DNA of 47,358 bases from a virus. The stretch is from IMG/VR virus record IMGVR_UViG_3300021963_000207, positions 1 through 47,358 of that record. The stretch is one strand, 5' to 3'. Positions 1 to 8,800 of the stretch are shown one piece after another. Every line of letters begins with the position of its first letter. The stretch's first letter is position 1. Below the pieces are notes generated by a model. The model saw only the letters and a list, made by a program, of their open reading frames with translations. It searched no databases and had not been told where the DNA came from. A program made the translations under genes and the position numbers.

Positions 1-71
1 ACTGTATAGAGTGTTGTATTTGTGGTTGCACTTGGAGCACTTTGCCCAAGTACTTTATATGTTGTTGCCAT
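1..71 (-). CDS. Virion/tail-associated protein, N-terminal fragment
   Basis: An ATG at 71 opens a minus-strand frame that leaves the window at base 1; 23 complete codons are visible, beginning MATTYKVLGQSAPSATTNTT. This opening resembles small virion proteins found beside fibre genes in T4-like cyanophages (recalled family resemblance, not searched). It follows the 474-aa fibre gene by four bases and is the most promoter-distal gene of the fibre cluster seen here. The rest lies outside the window, so length and function cannot be judged. Confidence 0.6.
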   Translation of the reverse strand, partial: MATTYKVLGQSAPSATTNTTLYT

Positions 72-75
72 TTGT

Positions 76-1500
76 TTATGCTCCCATTAGTAAGAAAGGA
101 CTGATGGTTTCTCCACCTCCACCACCTCCAGTGGAAGTAATTGTTACATTACCAGTGCTTTGATTTATTGAAATACCAGAACCAGCAGTAATTGAAGTTA
201 CAATACCAGTTAAATTGGATCCAGAACCAGAGAATGAAGTGGCAGTCACTACTCCAGTTGCAAGAGCATCACCAACGATGTGCAGTTTTGATGTTGGATT
301 TGTCGTTCCTATGCCGACATTTCCACTTGAGTTTGCATATAATCTTATATTGCCACTACCATCAGCAATTACAACATTATTGTTAGATGTTCTTATATCT
401 AAACCACCCGAATTACCATTAAACTTGCCTAATATTGTATTATTACTTCCACTAGTAACTGAACCTCCAGATTGACCCCCGATAAATGTATTATCGGAAC
501 CAGTCGTAAAATATGCTGCACCCTGACCAACAAATACATTGCCAGTTCCAGTTGTTAGTACGTATCCACAACCTGATCCAATGCTAACATTACTTGTTCC
601 TGATGCAGTAGGTGATGCCCATGCACCAATATATACACTATTTAAAGATGTTGGATTGGAAGTAGGATTTCCACTATTCCATATCATAGAAGCATTACTA
701 GGATCATTACCTGATGATCTTAGTAATATTTGAGATCCCCAAGTAATTTTTGATGCACTTGATCCAATACCATATGTTAGTGTAATATCCCCACTTACAG
801 ATGCAATACCAACTACATGTAGCTTTGTTGCTGGATTTGTTGTTCCAATGCCAACATTTCCAGAGACGTAAGCTCCACCAGTTACTTGAAGTAGTTGTGA
901 TGTTGTTCCTGTTGATGATGAAGTTCCTACTAAAAGATTTCCTTGAGTAACTTTAACTGGACCACCACCACCTTTTAACTCAACACCACCAGTTTCTTCA
1001 GAACCACCATCAATAATAAGACCTGCACTATCTGTAAATAGTATATTATTTCTTGTGGTTTGAACCCCACCACCAATTAATTGAATTTGTCCATTAGGTC
1101 GGTAAAGAGTTTGTCCAGAATCTGTAATAACTAAATTGTTAAGATTAACATCACCATTAACCTGAAGTTTTGCTGTTGGATTTGTGGTTCCTATGCCGAC
1201 ATTTCCATTGAGTTTATAAATGTTGTCGCCAGTTCCAGTAGTCCATCTTGATGCTACAAATTGACTTCCATTTTGATAAAATGTGCCAGTAAAATTAATA
1301 TCTCCAAGTACGTCTAATTTGTATTGTGGATTTGTGGTTCCTATACCAATATTAGAAAGTGTATAAAGTCCAGTTGCAGATATCAACCAATCGGAATTAG
1401 TACTAAAAGAATTCCAGGAAGTTCCATCCCAAATCCAGTTAGTATTTCCAGAATTAAAAGTTTGATTTAATGAAGGGCTATTTGGAAAATTTAATGCCAT
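76..1500 (-). CDS. Tail-fibre-like virion protein with GIGTTNP modules
   Basis: This 474-residue protein starts at the ATG at 1500 (MALNFPNSPSLNQTF), a usual opening for this cyanophage fibre family; an upstream in-frame start at 1533 would add 11 atypical residues and overlap the preceding gene. The body repeats the module xIGIGTTNPxxKLxVxGD about every 100 residues. A middle section of short repeats (NvxiG...G..lttGtgN) looks like a beta-roll. The C-terminus is Gly-rich and ends GGGGGGETISPFLLMGA. It probably forms part of a trimeric beta-structured fibre that contacts the host. The receptor and fibre position cannot be read from sequence. It shares modules with the 253-aa and 281-aa genes and with the plus-strand fibre at the right edge. 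Confidence 0.75.
   Translation of the reverse strand: MALNFPNSPSLNQTFNSGNTNWIWDGTSWNSFSTNSDWLISATGLYTLSNIGIGTTNPQYKLDVLGDINFTGTFYQNGSQFVASRWTTGTGDNIYKLNGNVGIGTTNPTAKLQVNGDVNLNNLVITDSGQTLYRPNGQIQLIGGGVQTTRNNILFTDSAGLIIDGGSEETGGVELKGGGGPVKVTQGNLLVGTSSSTGTTSQLLQVTGGAYVSGNVGIGTTNPATKLHVVGIASVSGDITLTYGIGSSASKITWGSQILLRSSGNDPSNASMIWNSGNPTSNPTSLNSVYIGAWASPTASGTSNVSIGSGCGYVLTTGTGNVFVGQGAAYFTTGSDNTFIGGQSGGSVTSGSNNTILGKFNGNSGGLDIRTSNNNVVIADGSGNIRLYANSSGNVGIGTTNPTSKLHIVGDALATGVVTATSFSGSGSNLTGIVTSITAGSGISINQSTGNVTITSTGGGGGGETISPFLLMGA
1245..1353. repeat. 109-bp inverted repeat, left copy
   Basis: This stretch, which encodes GIGTTNPQYKLDVLGDINFT and its flanks in the 474-aa fibre gene, is the perfect reverse complement of 47250-47358. 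I compared the two copies base by base and found no mismatch. Identity stops at 1353/1354, while at the other end the repeat runs into the window edge, so its full length is unknown. A diverged third copy lies near 4878-4986 in the 281-aa gene. Confidence 0.95.
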
Positions 1501-1522
1501 TTTTAAAAAAATTATAGAACTA

Positions 1523-2284
1523 TTATAGAGCAATAGAATATGCTATAGCTTGAGCTGTAGTTACTCCAACCCCATCAGCCCCAGCTGGTATTGTGAAATC
1601 TAAAACAGCATTTGATGAAGTGCCACTATTTATTACCGAAGCTGATGTTCCTGGGGCTCCAGTAGTAACAGAACCTACAGATATAGCAGCAGCAAGACCA
1701 GAATCACCTCTAGGAATACTAAAATTTAAAATAGCATCTGATAGTGTCCCTACATTTGTTATGGAAGCTGAAGACCCAGGATTTCCAGTAGTTACTGTAC
1801 CAATTTGGATTGTACCTGAATCTCCTTTTTGAGAAACAAATGTATCAACCCACTGAGAACTATCACCATCATTATAATAAATTTTTAATTTTCCCTCATC
1901 AGACTTCCACCATAAATCACCACTGGATGATGAAACTGGAGCAGTGTCAGATATTGTTACAGTTGAATTGCCACCACCAGCAGAGGTAATTGTCACAGCA
2001 CCAGTACTTTGATCTATTGAAATACCAGAACCAGCAATAATTGAAGTTACAATACCAGTTAAATTAGATCCAGAACCAGAGAATGAAGTAGCAGTAGCAG
2101 TTCCATCTACAGTTAAGTCTTCCGTAACATATAAATTGCCTTGAACATGTAATGTTTGAGATGGAACATCAGTTCCTATACCAACTCTATCATTAATAGA
2201 ATCTACTATTAGTGTATTTGTGCCAACGCCAGATTTATCAGTTTGTAATCCATAATTAATAGTAAAATCTCTTTTAGTTGCCAT
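1523..2284 (-). CDS. Tail-fibre-like virion protein (253 aa)
   Basis: The protein starts MATKRDFTINYGLQT, a common opening of cyanophage fibre proteins. It has one GIGTDVP module, then the block TSFSGSGSNLTGIVTSI with its flanks, which is nearly the same as the C-terminal part of the neighbouring 474-aa protein. Next comes a short tryptophan-containing segment (SSSGDLWWKSDEGKLKIYY). Last are two copies of a ~40-residue unit of the form vGtVTTGxPGsSASvxNxGTxSxAxLxFxIPxGxxG, which occurs in many phage fibres. It is a predicted structural fibre component in the same minus-strand cluster; its target is unknown. Confidence 0.72.
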   Translation of the reverse strand: MATKRDFTINYGLQTDKSGVGTNTLIVDSINDRVGIGTDVPSQTLHVQGNLYVTEDLTVDGTATATSFSGSGSNLTGIVTSIIAGSGISIDQSTGAVTITSAGGGNSTVTISDTAPVSSSSGDLWWKSDEGKLKIYYNDGDSSQWVDTFVSQKGDSGTIQIGTVTTGNPGSSASITNVGTLSDAILNFSIPRGDSGLAAAISVGSVTTGAPGTSASVINSGTSSNAVLDFTIPAGADGVGVTTAQAIAYSIAL

Positions 2285-2298
2285 TTAAAATACCTGGA

Positions 2299-4410
2299 TT
2301 ATACAACAATTGAAGTTCTTGATACTTTTACAGTTGCTGAAGTTGCAGAACCCATTGTTACTAGAAGTCTTACATTTCCACCAGAAATATCAGCATCTAA
2401 TGTACCTAAAACACTTCCAGAAGCAACAGTTCCATATTCAGTAATAAATGCAGTTGTTCCATTATGAACAAGAAGAATTTTACTGATTTGATATGCACTA
2501 CCCTGTACAATCTGAACTAAATACTCAGCACTTCTGAATGTAGCTGCGGGGAATGTATCAGTAGCAGTTTGATTGACTGTTGCAACTGTTGTCGTAGAAG
2601 CTTCTATAGCTGCCTGGGTTCCTGTGTAGATTAGTGATCCAACTCCACCAATGTTTACAGATCCTGTAACACTAGTGAAGATATTTGCAGTTCCAGTTGT
2701 GACATCAGTAGTTAAATTAATTGAACCTGCGGCAGTACTGTTAATTTGAATTGTATTTCCACTTACTGCACCACCAAATGTTAAAGTTGACGCACCAGCA
2801 GTAGCTGCGGTAGCAATATTAATACTTCTTGCAGTAGTTTCAGTATTAGCAAGAGCTAATGTTGTGGCAGCACCAAATGCATTGACTGTGGTTGCTGTTG
2901 TATTGAATACATCAAAAGATGTAGAACCAGTTGTTACACTTGTAGTGAATGCTGGTGATGTGCCAAATACTAGAGCACCAGAACCAGTTTCATCTGAAAT
3001 AACTCCAGCAAGTTCAGCAGAAGTTGTTGCAGCAAACACATTAAGTTTGTTTGCGGTAATTGCTAAAGTAGCGTTTGCTGCAGCAGTTGGTAAACTATAT
3101 GTAAAAGCAGAACCTTGTGCTAAAATTGAAGTTCCAATCTTAGTTTTACCAGTTGGTAACTGAACTGCAGTTGCACCAGTACCACCGATAGTAATGGTAC
3201 CAGTTGTTGCAGTTGCAATGTTAACTGCTTGTGCTGCAGCAGTTCCAGTATTACCAATATCAACTTGACCAGAACCATCTGCAGAACCAATTCTTAAAGT
3301 TCCAGTAGTTAATCCATTAGCAATGGAAACATTACCTGTGGTGGTTGTGGAGAATAATCTTGATGTAGTATCAGCTGCAGAGAAAATATCTCCACCTGTT
3401 ACATATAAATCTCTAATTTCTACATCACCTACAGTTCCAGAGAATACTTCAGAAACATTATTTGACTGAGGAATAAACGTGAATCTTTGTGTACTTTGAT
3501 CAAAACCAAAGAAACCATTTTTAGAATATATTAAGTTTCCTAGATTTGTTGTGTAAGTTCCAGCAGCAACAATAGATGAAACTGTAAATGTAAATGTAGA
3601 AAGATCATTTGACTGAATTTTCCAGGTTCCATTTAATTTTGATTGTTCAGTTCCAGTCGCACCTGAAATTGTAATAGTATTACCAACTAGTTCTTGAGGT
3701 GGAAAGAACAAAGAATGAGATGCAGTAACTGTGGTAGTTCCATTACCAGTATAGTTGTCTACGAGGAGAGATAGACCTCCCCATTTAAATTCAATACCTC
3801 TATCCTTTGTTGTTTCTACAGTAGACGTATCTCCACCCAATGCAAGGATAGGATCATCAAGAGATGTTACGGTGGAATTTACAATTGTAGTAGTGCCATC
3901 TACTTGTAAATTTCCAGAAACAACTAAATTATTTCTAACAGTAGTATTTCCAGATGCAGCACCTATTTTTAAATCTGTTGCAGCACCAAATGCATTGACT
4001 GTAGTTGCTGTGGTATTGAATACATCAAAAGATGTAGAACCAGTTGTTACACTTGTAGTGAATGCTGGTGATGTGCCAAATACTAGAGCACCAGAACCAG
4101 TTTCATCAGAAATAACTCCAGCAAGTTCAGCAGAAGTTGTGGATGCAAATTGTCCTAAATTTGAATTAGAGTATACTACAGTTCCACCAGAACCAAAATT
4201 AACTGAAGTTGCATCAGTACCAGTAAATGTAAGTGTATTTGATACTGTTAAAGTTTTACTATCAGCTATGGTAAGTGTTGCACCATTTGCTGGAGCAGTA
4301 ATAGTTATTTTATTAATAGTGCCAGAAGTAATATTTCTTGAACTATCGACAAATGAGTTAGTATTTACGCTTATGCCGTATTTAATATCTAAAGCTTTAG
4401 ATGTTGCCAT
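2299..4410 (-). CDS. Tail-fibre-like virion protein (703 aa)
   Basis: This Thr/Ser/Ala/Gly-rich protein starts MATSKALDIKYGIS, with a clear AGGAG ribosome binding site about ten bases upstream of the ATG at 4410. Two internal segments of about 53 residues containing the motif SAELAGVISDETGSGALVFG are almost identical, 371 codons apart. The last ~95 residues (YLVQIVQ...KILLVHNGTTAFITEY...DADISGGNVRLLVT) match the end of the 281-aa upstream neighbour at many positions, which suggests a shared tip, cap or trimerisation domain. No enzymatic motif is visible. It is a predicted fibre protein from composition, repeats and context. Confidence 0.72.
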   Translation of the reverse strand: MATSKALDIKYGISVNTNSFVDSSRNITSGTINKITITAPANGATLTIADSKTLTVSNTLTFTGTDATSVNFGSGGTVVYSNSNLGQFASTTSAELAGVISDETGSGALVFGTSPAFTTSVTTGSTSFDVFNTTATTVNAFGAATDLKIGAASGNTTVRNNLVVSGNLQVDGTTTIVNSTVTSLDDPILALGGDTSTVETTKDRGIEFKWGGLSLLVDNYTGNGTTTVTASHSLFFPPQELVGNTITISGATGTEQSKLNGTWKIQSNDLSTFTFTVSSIVAAGTYTTNLGNLIYSKNGFFGFDQSTQRFTFIPQSNNVSEVFSGTVGDVEIRDLYVTGGDIFSAADTTSRLFSTTTTGNVSIANGLTTGTLRIGSADGSGQVDIGNTGTAAAQAVNIATATTGTITIGGTGATAVQLPTGKTKIGTSILAQGSAFTYSLPTAAANATLAITANKLNVFAATTSAELAGVISDETGSGALVFGTSPAFTTSVTTGSTSFDVFNTTATTVNAFGAATTLALANTETTARSINIATAATAGASTLTFGGAVSGNTIQINSTAAGSINLTTDVTTGTANIFTSVTGSVNIGGVGSLIYTGTQAAIEASTTTVATVNQTATDTFPAATFRSAEYLVQIVQGSAYQISKILLVHNGTTAFITEYGTVASGSVLGTLDADISGGNVRLLVTMGSATSATVKVSRTSIVV
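2869..3027. repeat. 159-bp in-frame direct repeat, copy A
   Basis: This copy pairs with 3982-4140, offset 1113 bp (371 codons), inside the 703-aa fibre gene. Only about four mismatches are visible, including gtggttgctgttg versus gtagttgctgtgg. The repeat encodes the SAELAGVISDETGSGALVFG segment and the following residues up to NAFGAAT. Recombination between the copies would delete 371 residues without breaking the frame. Confidence 0.9.
3982..4140. repeat. 159-bp in-frame direct repeat, copy B
   Basis: This is the second copy of the repeat at 2869-3027, nearer the N-terminus of the 703-aa fibre protein. The high nucleotide identity points to recent duplication or continuing gene conversion rather than old divergence. 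Confidence 0.9.
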
Positions 4411-4421
4411 TTGTTAATCTC

Positions 4422-5267
4422 CTACGCTGTTAAAGAAATTCTGGAAATTTTAGTAGTTGTGTTTGCAACCGAAGGTGTAACTAATAGTCTAATATTACCA
4501 TTATTTATGTCAGCATCAATAGAAGAAATTGGAGAATTAGTAGTTGCTAAAATTGCATATTCTGTAATATAAACATTGGTATCATCATGCATCAGTAATA
4601 TTTCAGAACTGTAAAATTCAGAAACTCCTGTTTGCTCTACCTGTATTAAATATTTAGTCGTTCTATATGTTGTAGATGAGAAAGAATCTGCAACAAATTG
4701 ATCGAAAGACGCAGATTGTATAGTTGTCGTAGATTTTATTTGAGAATCATTAATTAAAACTGAATTATCTGTTTTAATTTTTCCTATTATATCTAATTTT
4801 TCTGTTGGATTTGTGGTTCCTATGCCGACATTTCCATTGAGTTTATAAATATCATCTCCAGTTCCAGCAGTCCATCTTGATGCTACAAATGGATTTCCGT
4901 TCTGGTAGAAAATTCCAGTAAAATTAATATCACCAAGTACGTCTAATTTGTATTGTGGATTTGTGGTTCCTATACCAATATAATTAGTTGTAGTAATTTT
5001 TCCAGTGGTATTAAATTCTGCAGTAATTCCAGTTCTAGTTGTGGTTGTATGTATATATTGTGTATGATCATCATTAATTAAATTTGCAAAAGTACTATGA
5101 TTTGTTAAATCAATAATACTATCTGTGCTAATTCCAGTGCCCTTTCTAATGAACAGTTTGCCATCAGCAGTGTTTACTGCAAGTTCTCTTAGGGATAAGT
5201 CTGAAAGTGCTGGTAATTTTCCAGATACCGCACTAGACTTTAAACGAATATTTGTAATTGTGGCCAT
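4422..5267 (-). CDS. Tail-fibre-like virion protein (281 aa)
   Basis: The N-terminus contains LSLRELAVNTADGKLFIRKG, a form of the 'elavN..dGklyik' motif common at the start of phage fibre and tropism-determinant proteins, followed by DDHTQYIHTTTT. Two GIGTTNP modules follow; the first is a diverged copy of the 109-bp repeat module. The C-terminal ~95 residues share a domain with the 703-aa neighbour. The ATG at 5267 is preceded by CAGGA at suitable spacing. A palindromic terminator lies between this gene and the 165-aa gene upstream of it, so this gene probably begins a transcription unit or depends on readthrough. It is a predicted fibre protein. Confidence 0.72.
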   Translation of the reverse strand: MATITNIRLKSSAVSGKLPALSDLSLRELAVNTADGKLFIRKGTGISTDSIIDLTNHSTFANLINDDHTQYIHTTTTRTGITAEFNTTGKITTTNYIGIGTTNPQYKLDVLGDINFTGIFYQNGNPFVASRWTAGTGDDIYKLNGNVGIGTTNPTEKLDIIGKIKTDNSVLINDSQIKSTTTIQSASFDQFVADSFSSTTYRTTKYLIQVEQTGVSEFYSSEILLMHDDTNVYITEYAILATTNSPISSIDADINNGNIRLLVTPSVANTTTKISRISLTA

Positions 5268-5297
5268 ATGGCAAAATTCCTGGGTATATATCTATTA

Positions 5298-5323
5298 AAA
5301 AGAGGGATATATATCCCTCTTTT
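5298..5323. terminator. Palindromic terminator between 165-aa and 281-aa genes
   Basis: A perfect 26-base palindrome (AAAAGAGGGATAT and its complement) has an A-run on one side and a T-run on the other. The transcript folds into a stem containing GAGGG/CCCTC that ends in U's in either orientation. Coming from the minus strand, it would end transcripts leaving the 165-aa gene. Confidence 0.65.
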
Positions 5324-5336
5324 ATTTATTAAGTGT

Positions 5337-5834
5337 TCAATTAATCTCGACAATATTTTCTGGGGGAGGACCAAACATATTTTCAATATCTTCTCTTGTT
5401 AAATTTTCTGGGTTAATTTCATTTATGTATGTTGCTATATTTTCAGTAGGTTCATTATTAGATTCTTCCAAAACATAATTTTCTTCAGTTAAATTTTCAG
5501 TATTTTCAGTATTTTCAGTATTTTGACCTAAAAATTCATCAAGTTGTTCTACTATTTTTGATGGATCATATAGTGCTTTTGATTTATTTGATAAATGATG
5601 GTGAGCATAAATTCTATTTCCTTCCTCACATGGAGTAAATGAAATACTATAATATCCGTGAATTGGATTAAATGCAGGGATTGGACTCCCTGCTTCAATT
5701 GTAGATCTAATAATTTCTTTTAATTCTTCAGGGACATCATCAGATTCTAATTGTTGTTCGCAGATGTTCCTGTTTTCTTCATCTAAAAATAAGTTCAATT
5801 CGTGTTCTTGTTCATCAGTTAAAAAATACGACAT
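5337..5834 (-). CDS. Hypothetical acidic protein (165 aa)
   Basis: I do not recognise this protein. It is acidic (many Glu, Asp and Asn). Its N-terminal half is compact (MSYFLTDEQEHELNLFLDEE...) with a central HGYYSISFTPCEEGNRIYAHHH segment. A low-complexity linker NTENTENTEN comes from a 9-bp tandem repeat, and the tail is Pro/Glu-rich (MFGPPPENIVEIN). It follows the giant virion gene by 21 bases and precedes a terminator, so it is probably expressed late with it. A small virion protein or a chaperone for the giant protein are possibilities only. Confidence 0.6.
   Translation of the reverse strand: MSYFLTDEQEHELNLFLDEENRNICEQQLESDDVPEELKEIIRSTIEAGSPIPAFNPIHGYYSISFTPCEEGNRIYAHHHLSNKSKALYDPSKIVEQLDEFLGQNTENTENTENLTEENYVLEESNNEPTENIATYINEINPENLTREDIENMFGPPPENIVEIN
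5493..5519. repeat. 9-bp tandem repeat (3 units)
   Basis: Three perfect copies of attttcagt (plus-strand reading) lie in the 165-aa gene and encode the repeated Asn-Thr-Glu tripeptide on the minus strand. The unit is a multiple of three, so slippage changes linker length without a frameshift. Confidence 0.85.
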
Positions 5835-5855
5835 TGTTCATTCTCCAGTGAATAA

Positions 5856-8800
5856 TTAAATGTTAGTTTCATTTCCTACAACAGAAATTGATTGCTCAAT
5901 GTGGGTTTTTGGATTTAATCTTGTCACTTCTACATTCATAAGTGGAGATCTATAAGTTGAAAGATCACCTAGATTAATATCAATTACTTTACTAGCATCA
6001 TCAATTGTTTTAGTTGCAAGAAGTTGGTCGTAAGTATTTAGAAGAACTGTTTGGTTGAATGTTCTTCTATTGATATTAAATCTGTAATTATATCTGTTAT
6101 ATCCAGTAGCCGAAGTTGCAGCAACATTAAATCCTGCATTGTTCACGTCATTAATATCTGTAGTAGATGTAGAACCTCCACCAGAGAATACTAATGCATT
6201 TGATGGTGCGTTAGTAGTTCCTGCATGTTTAACTCTTGGAGAAATATAACTCCATGAAGTATTTCCACTGATAGTTGTTCCAGTATAATTCATTGATAAT
6301 GTAACTGAATTTCCATCTGCAGCTACAGATTTTACTATTCCAATTCTATTTGAAGAAGTTGGTGTAGATCCACTATAAACTACATCTCCAGGTAGAAGTC
6401 TAGAGCCGATGCCAGTTCCAGTTAATGTTGCTGTATTTTGAGTTATAGAAATTGCTAGTGTCTGAGTTATTCTTGAATCTGTTATACTGAGAGATGGCTT
6501 GTAGTGAATAATTCTATCTACAATATACTGCTCAGAGAGTCTAGATGTATCTCCACCAGCAACTGTTCCAGTTCCAGATACAGTTCCATTTTGTAAATTA
6601 TACTTGAGTCTTACTGAAGATGTAAATTGATATTGTTTTGTATCATATGATTCACCACCTCCAGATATGTAAGCTCCATGGTTTAATCCAGCGTAAATGC
6701 TTCCAGTATTTAAGGATGTATGATTCAATGCATTTAATTTAAATCTACCAACTCTATCATATGAAGTTAATGTATTGAGTGCATAATTACTTTCAATTCC
6801 AGCAATATTTTGATTAATTTGCATCATATAATTGCCATAACCAACGGATTCCCATATTGCATGTACTGGAACTGCAGTTAGCCACATTGAATAATTATAT
6901 TGTCTTCCCCACTGAACAGATGAAGCTCCATTCATTACTAATCCTTTCGCTCTTTCTCCAGCATTTGTCAATCCAAAGTTTCCAACCCAACCCTGTCTTC
7001 CAGAAATTTCTTGACCACCAGGCTCAGTGCCAGCACGGATATAATTTTGATATCTTTCATACCAAATTCTATAATCACCAAATGTTAATTTAACTCCAGT
7101 ATCAGTGTAAATAAATTTCTTCACTACAGGGCCATCATTTGTGAAGTTACCTTCTCTATGGCTGACAAAAATTTCATCAATACTTAACCAAAGTTTTTTA
7201 TTTGCAAATAAAGTATGTAAAATTTGGTATTGATCTGCTGAGGCAAGGGTGCAAGTAGCTACTCCAGAAGTAGTTGTTACACTGAATATTTGGGATGAGA
7301 ATGTATATGTTCTTCCAGTAGAAGTATACTTCCACCCACTATGAGAACTTAAATTGCCAGTATAGGTAGTATTTAAATTAATCGCATTGCTGGTTACAGA
7401 TGTAACTGTTCCAATTAAATTGGAAGATGCATCATAAATTACAGCTCCAGGGAAAATATAAGATCTTTGATCATTTTGAGTTGCAATTGTGGAACTATTA
7501 TTTATTGTAATTGTTCCTCCTGCATGACTTGTAGATTCTACTACTAATTCATCTTCCCAAGTGTATGTTAACAAATCTCCTGCTTGAATTCTACCACTTC
7601 TATTTGGAAGTTGAATTGTAGTTCCTATTCCATTTGCATCTGGGGCAGTCATTATCGCATTATTTGGACGGAATGAACTACCTCCAGTCTTAGGATAAGT
7701 CCAACCACCACTATTAACATACATTAAACCATAAGATCTCATTGCAGAAGATGAATAGTTATCAGGATAATCATCTGCTAGATAAATATTAAGTTTGTTT
7801 GTATCTTTTTCAATATCAATTATTTTAGATTTGAATACAAAACTATTTGTTTCTCTAATACCAGCTTCTCCAAAATATCCTTCATTTTGATGGTTACATG
7901 GACAAAGTGATAGTGTAGTTCCTTCTGGAATATTTTCAATAAGTGGCTTGTCTAGAATTAATCTTACAGAGTTATCAGTGAAAGATTGATAATACCAAAG
8001 AACCCAATCTCCTGCATATACTGAAGTAGTATTTGGATTTCCATCTTGTGCATCTGGGTCAATTAAGTTTGCATTTAATGTAATTGTAGCTACTTTAGTT
8101 GTAGCATCAACTGATTTAGAAGTTATCACTCTTGTCCAACAGCAATGATTTCTCATCCAAACTAGATAATCAGAATTTCCTGATTTCTGTCCGTTGAAAG
8201 TTTGACTTCCAGATGGAGGTGTAACACCAGCTTGTAACTGTATTCTATAAACTCCAGATCCTCCGTTTCCAGTTAAAACTATATCATCTTCATATGTTCC
8301 AGATTCGTTAATTGCATCACCTTCAAAACCAACTACATAACCAATAAGAGTTCCAGAACCAACTGTACCTCCAGTTCTAATTGGTTGACCTTTGTATAAT
8401 CCACCACTTGTTACTCCAGTTACAGTAAGGATTCTTTCAGTTGGATCTGTAGTGTTATTAATATCAGTGATAGTTGCAGTAAATACAGCATCAGAACCTA
8501 ATCTATGAGTAGATCTAACATATGCAGGACTAATTTTTATATTAGCTTGACCTGCGTTTGCACTTTCATGAAGTGGAGTCCACATATAATTCCAGCTTAC
8601 AAATCCTGCAGGTCCAATTCTAAAAGTTTCGCCTCTAGGACTAGAGAATCTTGCAGCTGTTAGTGGATTTACATATTGATATGGCTCCATGTTTGTAGCA
8701 GAAGAACCAAAAATATTAAAAGTTCTACTATCTCTAGTTTCAAATGTATTAGTGCTTCTTATTGTTCCACTAATCATTCGGTCTCCCGCTCTATTAGTAG

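Noticed and set aside
3755-4417. 220-residue plus-strand frame opposite the 703-aa fibre gene
   Set aside because: It mirrors the internal repeat and Val/Pro-biased composition expected when a Thr/Ala-rich gene is read antisense; there is no promoter or ribosome binding site.
4852-4859. Plus-strand TATAAATA in the 281-aa fibre gene
   Set aside because: No plus-strand gene follows; it comes from the Leu-Tyr-Lys codons of the minus-strand gene.
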